DNA of 64,000 nt. Origin: Janthinobacterium sp. SUN073 (lineage in GTDB: Bacteria; Pseudomonadota; Gammaproteobacteria; Burkholderiales; Burkholderiaceae_D). Both the position numbers and the translations under genes were made by a program. Under the pieces are notes generated by a model. It was not told the origin of the DNA. It saw only the letters and a list, made by a program, of their open reading frames with translations, and made no database searches. This document shows, piece after piece, positions 1-7,641 of the stretch (positions within the stretch are counted from its first letter, which is position 1; each line of letters starts with the position of its first letter). The DNA is taken from assembly GCF_030397665.1 (NCBI RefSeq), contig NZ_JAPUBT010000009.1, positions 180,936 through 244,935 on the forward strand, read 5' to 3'.

Positions 1-1
1 G

Positions 2-724
2 GCAGCGAGCATGGAAGAATTGACGTCCACCGTGCAAAACAGCGCCGACCACGTGGCCACGGCCAACGACCTGGCGGCGCAAGCGTCGACCGTCGCCGCC
101 AAGGGCGGTACCATCGTCAGTGAAGTGGTCACCACGATGGATGAGATCAGCACCTCGTCGCGCAAGATTCTCGACATTATTGGCCTGATCGACGGCATCG
201 CCTTCCAGACGAACATTCTTGCCTTGAACGCGGCCGTGGAAGCGGCGCGTGCGGGCGAGCATGGCCGTGGCTTCGCCGTCGTGGCTGGTGAAGTGCGCAG
301 CCTGGCGCAGCGCTCGGCGACGGCGGCCAAGGAAGTCAAGCACCTGATCGACCATTCGATCGCCACCGTGAATGCGGGCAGCGTGCTGACCAGCAATGCG
401 GGCGCCACCATGGCGGAAGTGATCGCCTCCGTGGCCCGCGTGACGGAAGTGATGGACGAGATTTCTTCCACCACCCGCGAGCAGAACCAGGGCATCGGGC
501 AAGTCAACCAGGCCGTCATCCAGATGGATGGCATCACGCAGCAAAATGCGGCGCTGGTGGAGCAGGCGGCCGCGGCCGCCACCAACCTGGCCCAGCGCAC
601 GGACAGCGTGGCCCAGTCGATCGGCATCTTCAAATTGAAGGCCTCGCCCAAGCGCAAGGTTGCCGGCGTGGGGCGCGGCGTGGGCGCGGGCGTGGCGGCA
701 AGGGCGCTGTTAAAGGTACGCTAG
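2..724 (+). CDS. Methyl-accepting chemotaxis protein, C-terminal part (truncated by window edge)
   Basis: The reading frame is open to the left edge, so this is the C-terminal 240 or so residues of a chemoreceptor. It carries the cytoplasmic signalling hairpin that contacts CheA and CheW: the tip region reads [20 protein letters not shown] followed by [19 protein letters not shown], which is nearly invariant in this family. Alanine- and glutamine-rich heptads on either side are the methylation helices. The basic, glycine-rich tail after KLK shows no CheR-binding pentapeptide. The sensor domain and membrane segments lie outside the window, so the ligand cannot be judged. The first in-frame ATG (11) is internal, not the start. 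Confidence 0.95.
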   Translation, partial: AASMEELTSTVQNSADHVATANDLAAQASTVAAKGGTIVSEVVTTMDEISTSSRKILDIIGLIDGIAFQTNILALNAAVEAARAGEHGRGFAVVAGEVRSLAQRSATAAKEVKHLIDHSIATVNAGSVLTSNAGATMAEVIASVARVTEVMDEISSTTREQNQGIGQVNQAVIQMDGITQQNAALVEQAAAAATNLAQRTDSVAQSIGIFKLKASPKRKVAGVGRGVGAGVAARALLKVR

Positions 725-739
725 TAAAACCCGCGAACT

Positions 740-802
740 GCCGGGGTCAGTCACTGCGTGACCGGAATGCTTCCCATTGGGAGCATTCCCCCCAGACTTT
801 GT
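740..802. repeat. Hairpin repeat between convergent genes (copy A)
   Basis: The element starts with GCCGGGGTC and ends with CCCCAGACTTTGT, and holds an imperfect stem (764-776 with 778-789, one bulge). Nearly the same ends frame a different stem at 20483-20521. It sits between the 3' ends of the chemoreceptor and the lipoprotein gene and could act as a two-way terminator, although neither side has a strong T run. Confidence 0.6.
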
Positions 803-811
803 GGGGTACTC

Positions 812-1120
812 TTACTTCTTCACCCGATACACTTCCCCGCTGCGCACCTTCCGTACCACCCCATCCCCGCCAAACAAAATGACATATTCTCCCTGCGCAC
901 CTGCGGCGGCCGGGTAGTTGTACATCCACACTTCATTGCCGCTGTCGAAACGGATGGCCGTGCTGTCGCCGAGCGCGGCGCGCACCTGCTCGCGCGTGCT
1001 GCTGCCTTGCTGCACCGTTTGTTCCAGCGTAGCGTAAGGCACAGTCTTGCTTGCCTGCAAGGCGCGCGTGCCCGAGCACCCGGCGAGCAGCGTCAGCATG
1101 GCGAAGACCAGCCACTTCAT
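812..1120 (-). CDS. Small BamE/SmpA-like outer-membrane lipoprotein
   Basis: This 102-residue protein begins with a lipoprotein signal (MKWLVFAMLTLLAGC), so Cys15 is the probable acylated residue. The mature part resembles the SmpA/OmlA (BamE-type) fold: a helix with QGSSTREQVRAALGDS, where G/S-T-x-x-x-V is typical of the family, then beta strands with EVWMYNYPA and EYVILFGGDGVVRKV. Its start overlaps the end of the upstream gene by four bases (ATGA), which implies translational coupling. True BamE sits alone near fur, so this is more likely a paralogue of unknown role than the BAM subunit. The lipoprotein call is firm; the family call is moderate. Confidence 0.7.
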   Translation of the reverse strand: MKWLVFAMLTLLAGCSGTRALQASKTVPYATLEQTVQQGSSTREQVRAALGDSTAIRFDSGNEVWMYNYPAAAGAQGEYVILFGGDGVVRKVRSGEVYRVKK

Positions 1121-1905
1121 GGCGCCACCTCATCCATATAAGTAAATTCCAGCAGGGTATCGTCGGGCCAGCTCGCATCCCACAGCGGCGCGTAATACGT
1201 GCGGTCAAGCAAGACCTGGCAATCGCAATAGGGCAGCGAGGCGGGCGTTTGCTCGCCGCCCGCGTACAGCATGGTGAACGGTAACGACACCCTGCGTTCG
1301 CCATGCACGAGGGTCACGCCGAACAGGGGCCGCTCCGTGAAGAACAGGTAGTTGCCATCGGGTTCGGAACACACTTTATCCGTGCTGTAGAGCATGCTGG
1401 ACAGCCAGGCGATGATTTGCGGGTCGTTCGAGATCAGGCCCGAATCCATGCCGGCGCGGCATTCCAGGCGCAAGTCGCCCAAGCGCCGCGTGCCGGGCGG
1501 CAAGCCGGGCGTGATCACTTGCGCCCGCCAGCTCATGGTGGTGGCCTTGCGGTTGGCGATCAGCACGGCGTCTTCGCGCGCGGCCTGCGCATTGCGCACG
1601 GGGGCAAAGCTGTTGTCCTCGGCCAGGGGCAGGGGGATGCTGACGCTGTCGCCGGCGATGCGCAGCTGTACGCCTGTCATGTCCACGCCGGGCTGGCGCG
1701 GCAGCAAACGGAAGCGCAGCACCGCTTGCGGCGCCAGCGCATGGTCGCGCTCGAAACGCTCCACGCCCTGCAGCATCTTGCGGTAGGATTTGTCGACGGG
1801 GTCGCGCGTGGCGTCCACCTTGACTTGCGGCACGGGCGCGGTTTGCGCCAGCGCAGCATGGCCGTGGATCAGGCAGACGAGCAGCAGGGAAAGAGGGATG
1901 CGCAT
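1117..1905 (-). CDS. Secreted protein of unknown function
   Basis: This 262-residue protein has a clear Sec signal peptide (residues 1-20, ending ALAQ). The rest is predicted soluble and beta-rich, with proline-rich stretches and cysteines near residues 157, 189 and 237-239 (the last pair as CDC). I do not recognise a family. It is the first gene of a two-gene unit with the BamE-like lipoprotein (4-bp overlap), so both products are probably envelope proteins acting together. A start at the ATG at 1905 is supported by the signal peptide beginning there. Confidence 0.6.
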   Translation of the reverse strand: MRIPLSLLLVCLIHGHAALAQTAPVPQVKVDATRDPVDKSYRKMLQGVERFERDHALAPQAVLRFRLLPRQPGVDMTGVQLRIAGDSVSIPLPLAEDNSFAPVRNAQAAREDAVLIANRKATTMSWRAQVITPGLPPGTRRLGDLRLECRAGMDSGLISNDPQIIAWLSSMLYSTDKVCSEPDGNYLFFTERPLFGVTLVHGERRVSLPFTMLYAGGEQTPASLPYCDCQVLLDRTYYAPLWDASWPDDTLLEFTYMDEVAP

Positions 1906-1952
1906 GGCCCGATGCTACGCCTTTTTGCGCATCAGCCACGCACGGCTGGGGA

Positions 1953-2312
1953 TCAGTACTCGCTGTATTTGCGCGCGTCGCCGCGCACTTGCTGCGCCGG
2001 ATACTTCTGTGCGTTGAGTTCCATCTTTTCCAGCACGGCCGCGTGCAGGTCGACGCCGCTCTTGTCGGCCAGGCGCACCAGGTACATCAGCACGTCGGCC
2101 AGCTCGTGGCGGATGCCCGTGCGTTTGGCCTCGTCCAGTTCGCTGTCCGCGCCCGTGGGCAGCCACTGGTAATGTTCCACCAGTTCGGCCACTTCCACGG
2201 ACAGGGCCATGGCCAGGTTTTTTGGCGTGTGGAACTGGTCCCAGTCGCGCTCGGCGGCAAAGGCGCGCAGGCGCGCGCGGATGTCGAGCAAGCTGTCGGT
2301 GGGCGCGTTCAT
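1953..2312 (-). CDS. MazG-type nucleotide pyrophosphohydrolase
   Basis: This 119-residue protein matches the short, all-alpha MazG-like family (RS21-C6/DCTPP1 type), which hydrolyses (d)NTPs to the monophosphate and pyrophosphate and is thought to clean up non-canonical nucleotides. The Mg-binding pattern is visible as EVAELVEHYQW and, later, ELADVLMYLVRLAD, giving the E-x-x-E and E-x-x-D residues. The start at 2312 gives a 4-bp overlap with the upstream acetyltransferase. The lack of a second MazG repeat separates it from the stringent-response MazG. Confidence 0.88.
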   Translation of the reverse strand: MNAPTDSLLDIRARLRAFAAERDWDQFHTPKNLAMALSVEVAELVEHYQWLPTGADSELDEAKRTGIRHELADVLMYLVRLADKSGVDLHAAVLEKMELNAQKYPAQQVRGDARKYSEY

Positions 2313-2770
2313 GCCGCCACCTGCAGCGGTTTTTCCATGAAGACACTGAACGGATCGTCGGGATAGTCGCCGTAGGGACCGCGCCGCTGGTAGCCATGGC
2401 GCGCGTACAGGGCGATGGCGGCGGGCTGGTGGACGCCCGTTTCCAGGGTCAGCAAGCGGCAGCCGCGCGTCAGCGCCTGTTCTTCCAGCAAGGCCAGCAA
2501 GCGCCTGGCCAGGCCCAGGCCACGGCTGTCCGGGTGCACGTACATGCGCTTGACCTCGCCGAAATCGGGTGTGACGACGATGGCGCCGCAGGCGCGCGCC
2601 GTGCCTGCGGCATCGCGGGCGACGGCAAACAGCAGGGTATCGGACGGCACGGACGCCAGGTCCAGCGCATACACGCACTCGGCCGGATACAGGGTCTGCT
2701 GATAGGCATCAAGCTCGGCGATCAGGGTTTGCACATCGGCTTGCTGCGGTGATTCCAGGTGAATTTGCAT
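2309..2770 (-). CDS. GNAT family N-acetyltransferase
   Basis: This 153-residue protein has the GNAT core. The acetyl-CoA pyrophosphate-binding loop reads SRGLGLARRL (consensus Q/R-x-x-G-x-G/A) after the beta strand VKRMYVHPD, and the C-terminal strand and helix read LLTLETGVHQPAAIALYARHG. It should transfer acetyl from acetyl-CoA to an amine. The substrate cannot be told from sequence. It overlaps the MazG-like gene by four bases, so the two are co-translated. Confidence 0.88.
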   Translation of the reverse strand: MQIHLESPQQADVQTLIAELDAYQQTLYPAECVYALDLASVPSDTLLFAVARDAAGTARACGAIVVTPDFGEVKRMYVHPDSRGLGLARRLLALLEEQALTRGCRLLTLETGVHQPAAIALYARHGYQRRGPYGDYPDDPFSVFMEKPLQVAA

Positions 2771-2806
2771 GGGGGAAGCACGTTGACTGAGATTCCCCCC
2801 ATGGTA

Positions 2807-4249
2807 TCACTGCGGCCGCGCCAGGCGCATCGTCAGGCCGATGGGCGACATCACAAAGCCCATCAATTCCTGCGCCTCGCCGCCATCGGGCGTATCGACG
2901 CCGGCGATGTCGAAGCTGCCCAGCAGCATGGCCATGGCGATCTTGATTTCCAGCAAGGCCAGGTAGCGGCCCGGGCACGTGCGCAAGCCGGCGCCGAAGG
3001 GCATCGACGCGCGCTTGTTGTTCGCCTCGCCGCCTTCGGCCAGCCAGCGTTCGGGCTGGAAGACTTGCGCGTCGGGAAAGTGCGCATCGGCTACGGTGTC
3101 GTTGCGCATCACGCACCACACGAGGGTGCCGGCCGGCACGGCAATATCGGCGATGACCGTGTCGCGCAGCGCCTCGACGGGCAGGAACGGCGCCACGGGT
3201 TTCAAGCGCATGGCTTCGCTGGCGCAGGCGCCCACGTAGTCGAGGCTATCCATCTGCTCGATGGTGAAATGGGCCACGTCGGGCGCCAGGCGCCGCACTT
3301 CCTCGCGCGCCCGGGCCAGGGTGTGCGGATGGCGTTGCAACAAATAGATCATCCAGGACACCGTGTTGGCCGTCGTATCTTCGCCCGCCAGCAGCATGGT
3401 CAGCACATTGCCGGCCACGTTGCGGTCGGTCACGCCGCTGCCTTCCAGGTCGGCGGCGGCGATCATCGCTTCGAGCAGGTTGGGCGGACGCTCGCGGCGC
3501 GCCGGGTCGTGCGCCATGCGCGTGCGCGCCTGCTGCACCAGGTCGGCCACGGCGGCGGAGAGCGCCGCCACGTCGCGGTCCAGCCGCCGGTCGACGGGCA
3601 GCTTGACATAGCGCCAGTACGGGAACATGGACAGGCTGCGCCGCGCCACGGCGGGCAGGATGTCGTCCATGTGACGCTGGATCACGTCTTCGCCCGATTC
3701 GAGCGTGTTGACTTCCGTGCCGAAGGCCAGGCCGGCGATGATGTCGACCGTGTAGCGTTTCAGGTCGCCATCGAGGTCGATCGCCTGGCCTTGCGTGGTG
3801 GCCAGATGCCAGCGCCGCTGCAGGCGTTGCGCCACCGTCACCAGCGCCGGGAAGTAGGCCTTGATGGCGCCGGGCGCCATGCCGGCCATGACCATGCGGC
3901 GCTGGTTGCGCCACTCCGTGCCCTCGGCCAGGAACAGGCCGGGCACGCCGCCCATTTCGTCGGACACGACGGAGCTGCTCAGGGGGCGGCGAAAACCGTC
4001 GGGCCGGTCGCGCAGCACGGCGCCGACGGCCTCGCTGTCGGCCACCACCAGCACCAGCGTGCGGCCGAACCAGGCGCGCATGAAGGGGCCGTAGCGCTGC
4101 ACCCACTGTTCCACGTCGCGGTGGATGCGCGTGAGCTTGATCTGCAGGCTGTTGCCGACGATGGGCAGGGCGAAGGGCCCCGGCAAGCGGCGGATCTGGC
4201 GCAGCGGCCGCGCAATGTCGGGTGCTGCGGCGTGGTCGAGTGGCGGCAT
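2807..4249 (-). CDS. Cytochrome P450 monooxygenase
   Basis: The protein is 480 residues long, the usual P450 size, and lacks a membrane anchor. The I-helix oxygen-activation motif is AGEDTTANTVSW, the K-helix ExxR is EAMRLKP, and the heme-binding loop is FGAGLRTCPGRYLA with Cys425 as the axial thiolate. The start at 4249 is preferred over the ATG at 4255 because AGGAG lies six bases before 4249 but directly abuts 4255. No ferredoxin or reductase gene is adjacent, so electrons must come from elsewhere. It is divergent from an AraC-type regulator that probably controls it. The substrate is unknown; fatty-acid or terpenoid hydroxylation is possible. Confidence 0.93.
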   Translation of the reverse strand: MPPLDHAAAPDIARPLRQIRRLPGPFALPIVGNSLQIKLTRIHRDVEQWVQRYGPFMRAWFGRTLVLVVADSEAVGAVLRDRPDGFRRPLSSSVVSDEMGGVPGLFLAEGTEWRNQRRMVMAGMAPGAIKAYFPALVTVAQRLQRRWHLATTQGQAIDLDGDLKRYTVDIIAGLAFGTEVNTLESGEDVIQRHMDDILPAVARRSLSMFPYWRYVKLPVDRRLDRDVAALSAAVADLVQQARTRMAHDPARRERPPNLLEAMIAAADLEGSGVTDRNVAGNVLTMLLAGEDTTANTVSWMIYLLQRHPHTLARAREEVRRLAPDVAHFTIEQMDSLDYVGACASEAMRLKPVAPFLPVEALRDTVIADIAVPAGTLVWCVMRNDTVADAHFPDAQVFQPERWLAEGGEANNKRASMPFGAGLRTCPGRYLALLEIKIAMAMLLGSFDIAGVDTPDGGEAQELMGFVMSPIGLTMRLARPQ

Positions 4250-4384
4250 GGACATCTCCTGTCGATACGGTGAAAGTACGAGGATTGCTTGTAATAATGG
4301 CCATACTCTACGCGATTGCGGCCCGTTTGTATTGAACGAATACGACATCGTGCGCGGCCAGAAATTGCCGGTACAATCGTCGCC

Positions 4385-5242
4385 ATGCCTGCCGCCCCTA
4401 CGCCCCTGACCCGCCTGATCGCGCCGCGTACCGCGCTCGCTTCCTGCGTGCGCGCCGTCCTCGTGCGCGACACCACGCGCTGCGCGCCCTTGCCGCCGGC
4501 CCAGCGCCTGAACCGTTTTCCCGCCGCGCCCATGTGCAGCATCATCTGGACCGTCGCGGGCGATGTGGAGGCGGCCGCGCCGGGCCTGTCGCTGCCGGAC
4601 GTGCGCATGCCGCCCGCGCTGTTCGGCGGCCCCCGTTCGTATCCGCTGGTCAGCTACAACCCCGGCCCCGTGCATTCGTTTGTCGTGATGTTGTATCCGG
4701 CCGCCCTGCATGCGTTGACGGGCATATCGATGGATGCCTTGCTGGACCAGTTTCGCCCTCTTGCCGCGCTGTTCGATGCCGACTGGCTGGCCCTGTCCGA
4801 CGCCGTGCTGGCGGCGCCAAGCGACGAGGCGCGCGTCAGGCTGGTGGAGGATTTTCTCGCGCCGCGCTGGCAGGCGGCGCGCAAGGGCAGCGACGTGTCG
4901 GCCGGCGTCGTGCAAGACTGGGTGCGCCGCCTGGGCGTACAGGCGGCCTCGACGGGCCTGGCCAGCAGCGCGCGGCATATCGAGCGCCGCATCAAGGCCT
5001 GGGCCGGCCAGCCCATGCGCACCTTGCGCCGCATGCGCCGCGCGGAGCAGCTATTCCTTGACGAACGCGGCGCCATCCTGCAAGGCAAGGTGTCGTGGTC
5101 CGATATCGCCGCCAGCGGCGGTTACGCCGACCAGGCCCATTTCTGCCGCGAGACGCGCGAAATCACGGGCTTGAGCCCTACCGAGCTGGCGCGCGCCATG
5201 CGCGACGATGAAAGCTACTGGATATACAGAGTGTGGAGTTGA
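4385..5242 (+). CDS. AraC family transcriptional regulator
   Basis: This 285-residue protein has a C-terminal AraC-type double helix-turn-helix: the first helix pair around SSARHIERRIKAWAGQPMRT and the second around WSDIAASGGYADQAHFCRE with REITGLSPTEL, the classic AraC signature. The N-terminal 180 residues form a separate sensor domain of the type seen in regulators with an N-terminal DUF6597-like domain. The start at 4385 (MPAAPTPL) follows a short untranslated region. The gene is divergent from the P450 gene across 135 bp and is its likely regulator. The effector is not known. Confidence 0.85.
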   Translation: MPAAPTPLTRLIAPRTALASCVRAVLVRDTTRCAPLPPAQRLNRFPAAPMCSIIWTVAGDVEAAAPGLSLPDVRMPPALFGGPRSYPLVSYNPGPVHSFVVMLYPAALHALTGISMDALLDQFRPLAALFDADWLALSDAVLAAPSDEARVRLVEDFLAPRWQAARKGSDVSAGVVQDWVRRLGVQAASTGLASSARHIERRIKAWAGQPMRTLRRMRRAEQLFLDERGAILQGKVSWSDIAASGGYADQAHFCRETREITGLSPTELARAMRDDESYWIYRVWS

Positions 5243-5252
5243 ACCGGATTTG

Positions 5253-6989
5253 TTAGCCGGTGTAGACGACGCCTTTGTGCAAGGTCACTTCATGGTGCCC
5301 CGCGCCGGGCGCCATCATGGGGAAGCAGTTTTCCGCGCCATGCACGCGCACGTCAAGGAAGTAGGGGCCTTCGGAGGCCAGACAGGTAGCCAATGCCGCG
5401 TCGAGTTCCTCGCGCCGGCTCACCGTGTGCGCCTGCCAGCCGAACGCGCGCGCCAGGGCGACGAAATCGGGCAGCGCTTCCGTGTAGCTGTGGCTGTAGC
5501 GCCCGCCATGGATGAGTTCCTGCCACTGGCGCACCATGCCCATATAGCCATTGTTCGACAACACCACCTTGACGGGCAGGCGGTGCTGCACGGCGGTGGC
5601 CAGTTCCTGGATATTCATCAAAATCGAGGCATCGCCGCTGACGCACACCACGCATTTTTCGGGATGGGCGATCTGCGCGCCGATGGCGGCCGGCAAGCCA
5701 TAACCCATGGTGCCGGCGCCGCCCGAGGTCAGCCAGCGGCGCGGCTGCTCGAAGCGCAAGTGCTGCGCCGCCCACATCTGGTGCTGGCCCACGTCGGTGG
5801 AGACGATGGCGTCCCGGCCGTCCAAGGCCGCCTGCAGCCGGCGCATCAGCGCCTGCGGCGCGATCACCTGCGGCGTGTCGTCGAAAGCCAGGCTGTCCTG
5901 CGCGCGCCAGCCATCGATGCGCTGCCACCACGGCTGGCGGTCCGCCAGCAAGCGGCCGCGCAGCTGCGCCAGCAGGGCGTTTAACACGGGGGCGCAATCG
6001 CCGCGCAGGGCCACGTCGGCGCGCACCACCTTGCCGATCGAGGCCGGGTCGATATCGATGTGGATGATCTTTGCGCCGGGGCAGAAGGCGTCCAGCCGTC
6101 CAGTGACCCGGTCGTCGAAGCGGGCGCCGACGCAGACGATCAGATCCGCATGGTGCATGGCCAGGTTGGCTTCCAGGGTACCGTGCATGCCCAGCATGCC
6201 GAGGAAGGCCGGATGCGAGGCGGGAAAGGCGCCCAGTCCCAGCAAGGTCAGGGTGCAGGGTGCTGCCGCCAGTTTCACTAATTGTTGAAACGCGGCGCAG
6301 GCGTCCGGGCCGGAATTGATGAGACCTCCGCCGCCATAGAACACGGGCTGGCGTGCGGAAGCGATCAGGCTGGCGGCCCGTTCCAGATCGGTGAGCTCTG
6401 GCAGAGGTGCTGCGACGGTAGAGGCGGGCGGCAGCGGCGCGGTTTCGATGACCTGCGCCAGCTGCAAGTCCTTGGGAAAGTCGATCAGCACGGGGCCGGG
6501 CCGGCCTTGCGTGGCCTGAATAAATGCTTCGTGCACCACGTCGGCCGTTTCGTCGGCCGTGCGGATTTGCCGGTTCCACTTGGTGACGGGGCGCGAGATG
6601 CCCAGCGCGTCGCATTCCTGGAAGGCTGCCGTGCCGATGCTGGTGGTGGCCACCTGGCCGCTGATGCAGATGAGGGGTATCGAATCGCACAGGGCGTCGA
6701 GCAAGCCCGTGGTGGTGTTGCTCATGCCGGGGCCGGAGGTGACGAAGACCACGCCGGCCCGGCCCGTGCTGCGCGCATACCCTTCTGCCGCGTGCACGGC
6801 CGCCTGTTCGTGGCGCACCAGCACGTGGCGCAAGCGGGGCTGGGCGTGCAGCGCGTCGTACAGGGGCAGCACGGCGCCGCCCGGATAGCCGAAGACGGTG
6901 TCGACGCCGAGCGCCAGCAGGGTGTCGATCAGGGTGCTGGCGCCGTTATGGGATGCGCGAGCGAGGAGGGGGGCGGGATCGGGTTTCAT
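5253..6989 (-). CDS. ilvB: Acetolactate synthase, large (catalytic) subunit type
   Basis: The protein (578 residues) is a thiamine-diphosphate enzyme that condenses pyruvate into acetolactate, or with 2-oxobutyrate into acetohydroxybutyrate, for valine, leucine and isoleucine synthesis. The catalytic glutamate is Glu61 (LVRHEQAAVHAAEGYAR), and the thiamine-binding motif is GDASILMNIQEL followed by SNNGYMG. The central FAD-fold domain is present. No ilvN (regulatory subunit) or ilvC lies nearby, so it is either an isozyme sharing a distant IlvN or a stand-alone form. The start at 6989 matches family length; the longer open frame upstream crosses the promoter. An Lrp/AsnC gene is divergent. Confidence 0.88.
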   Translation of the reverse strand: MKPDPAPLLARASHNGASTLIDTLLALGVDTVFGYPGGAVLPLYDALHAQPRLRHVLVRHEQAAVHAAEGYARSTGRAGVVFVTSGPGMSNTTTGLLDALCDSIPLICISGQVATTSIGTAAFQECDALGISRPVTKWNRQIRTADETADVVHEAFIQATQGRPGPVLIDFPKDLQLAQVIETAPLPPASTVAAPLPELTDLERAASLIASARQPVFYGGGGLINSGPDACAAFQQLVKLAAAPCTLTLLGLGAFPASHPAFLGMLGMHGTLEANLAMHHADLIVCVGARFDDRVTGRLDAFCPGAKIIHIDIDPASIGKVVRADVALRGDCAPVLNALLAQLRGRLLADRQPWWQRIDGWRAQDSLAFDDTPQVIAPQALMRRLQAALDGRDAIVSTDVGQHQMWAAQHLRFEQPRRWLTSGGAGTMGYGLPAAIGAQIAHPEKCVVCVSGDASILMNIQELATAVQHRLPVKVVLSNNGYMGMVRQWQELIHGGRYSHSYTEALPDFVALARAFGWQAHTVSRREELDAALATCLASEGPYFLDVRVHGAENCFPMMAPGAGHHEVTLHKGVVYTG

Positions 6990-7044
6990 GGCCTTATTTT
7001 CTGCCTGATGCGGCAGAAAAGGCTGCTGGTTTTCTCGTATAGAA

Positions 7045-7058
7045 TGCTTATTTAAGCA
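7045..7058. promoter_or_regulatory. Inverted repeat operator candidate between ilvB and the Lrp/AsnC gene
   Basis: A perfect palindrome TGCTTA-TT-TAAGCA lies in the 99-bp divergent gap. Lrp/AsnC regulators bind AT-rich dyads of about this size and usually repress themselves, so this is a plausible binding site controlling both genes. This is inference from position and symmetry. Confidence 0.55.
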
Positions 7059-7088
7059 AAATTTGCTGTGAAATAAGGATATGACAGA

Positions 7089-7550
7089 ATGAAGCTGGAT
7101 AAATTCGACCTCGCCATCCTGACGGCCCTGCAGCAGGACGCCCGCATCAGCCTGCACGACCTGAGCGCCAAGGTGGGCCTGACCTCGTCGCCATGCTGGG
7201 CGCGCATCAAGCGCATGGAAGACGATGGCGTCATCGAAGGCTATACGGTGAACGTCAACGCGGCCAAGGTGGGCTTGGCCGACACCGTCATCGTGCAAGT
7301 CACACTGGACGACCATTCCGACCAGGCCCTGTTCGAATTCGGCCACGCGCTGGCCATGATCCCGGAAGTGCTGGAAGCGTTTCTCGTCTCGGGCGACTAC
7401 GATTACTACCTGCGCATCGCGGTGAGCGACACGCGCGACTATGAACGCCTGCTGCGCGAGCGGCTATACAAAATTCCCGGTATCCGCCACAGCAAATCCA
7501 GTTTCGTGTTGCGCCAGCTGAAGCAGAGCTATTTGCCCCTGCAACGGTAA
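7089..7550 (+). CDS. Lrp/AsnC family transcriptional regulator
   Basis: This 153-residue protein has the AsnC-type winged helix-turn-helix at residues 5-60 (ILTALQQDARISLHDLSAKV, then SSPCWARIKRMEDDGVIEGY) and a RAM effector-binding domain behind it (VTLDDHSDQALFEF to FLVSGDYDYYLRI). Such proteins form octamers and respond to amino acids. An AAGGA ribosome site lies about nine bases before the ATG. Being divergent from acetolactate synthase, it probably regulates branched-chain amino-acid synthesis and itself. Confidence 0.93.
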   Translation: MKLDKFDLAILTALQQDARISLHDLSAKVGLTSSPCWARIKRMEDDGVIEGYTVNVNAAKVGLADTVIVQVTLDDHSDQALFEFGHALAMIPEVLEAFLVSGDYDYYLRIAVSDTRDYERLLRERLYKIPGIRHSKSSFVLRQLKQSYLPLQR

Positions 7551-7641
7551 GCTTGTACACGGCGGGAATTTTTCCCTAGTTCTCCGAAGGTGGCTGTCCG
7601 ATACTGGACGCAATAAAAACCACTATAAAACGGGGATACGC

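Noticed and set aside
2759..4273. 504-residue open frame on the plus strand opposite the P450 gene
   Set aside because: Histidine-, arginine- and glutamine-rich mirror of a GC-rich gene with no domain; the minus strand has the full P450 motifs.
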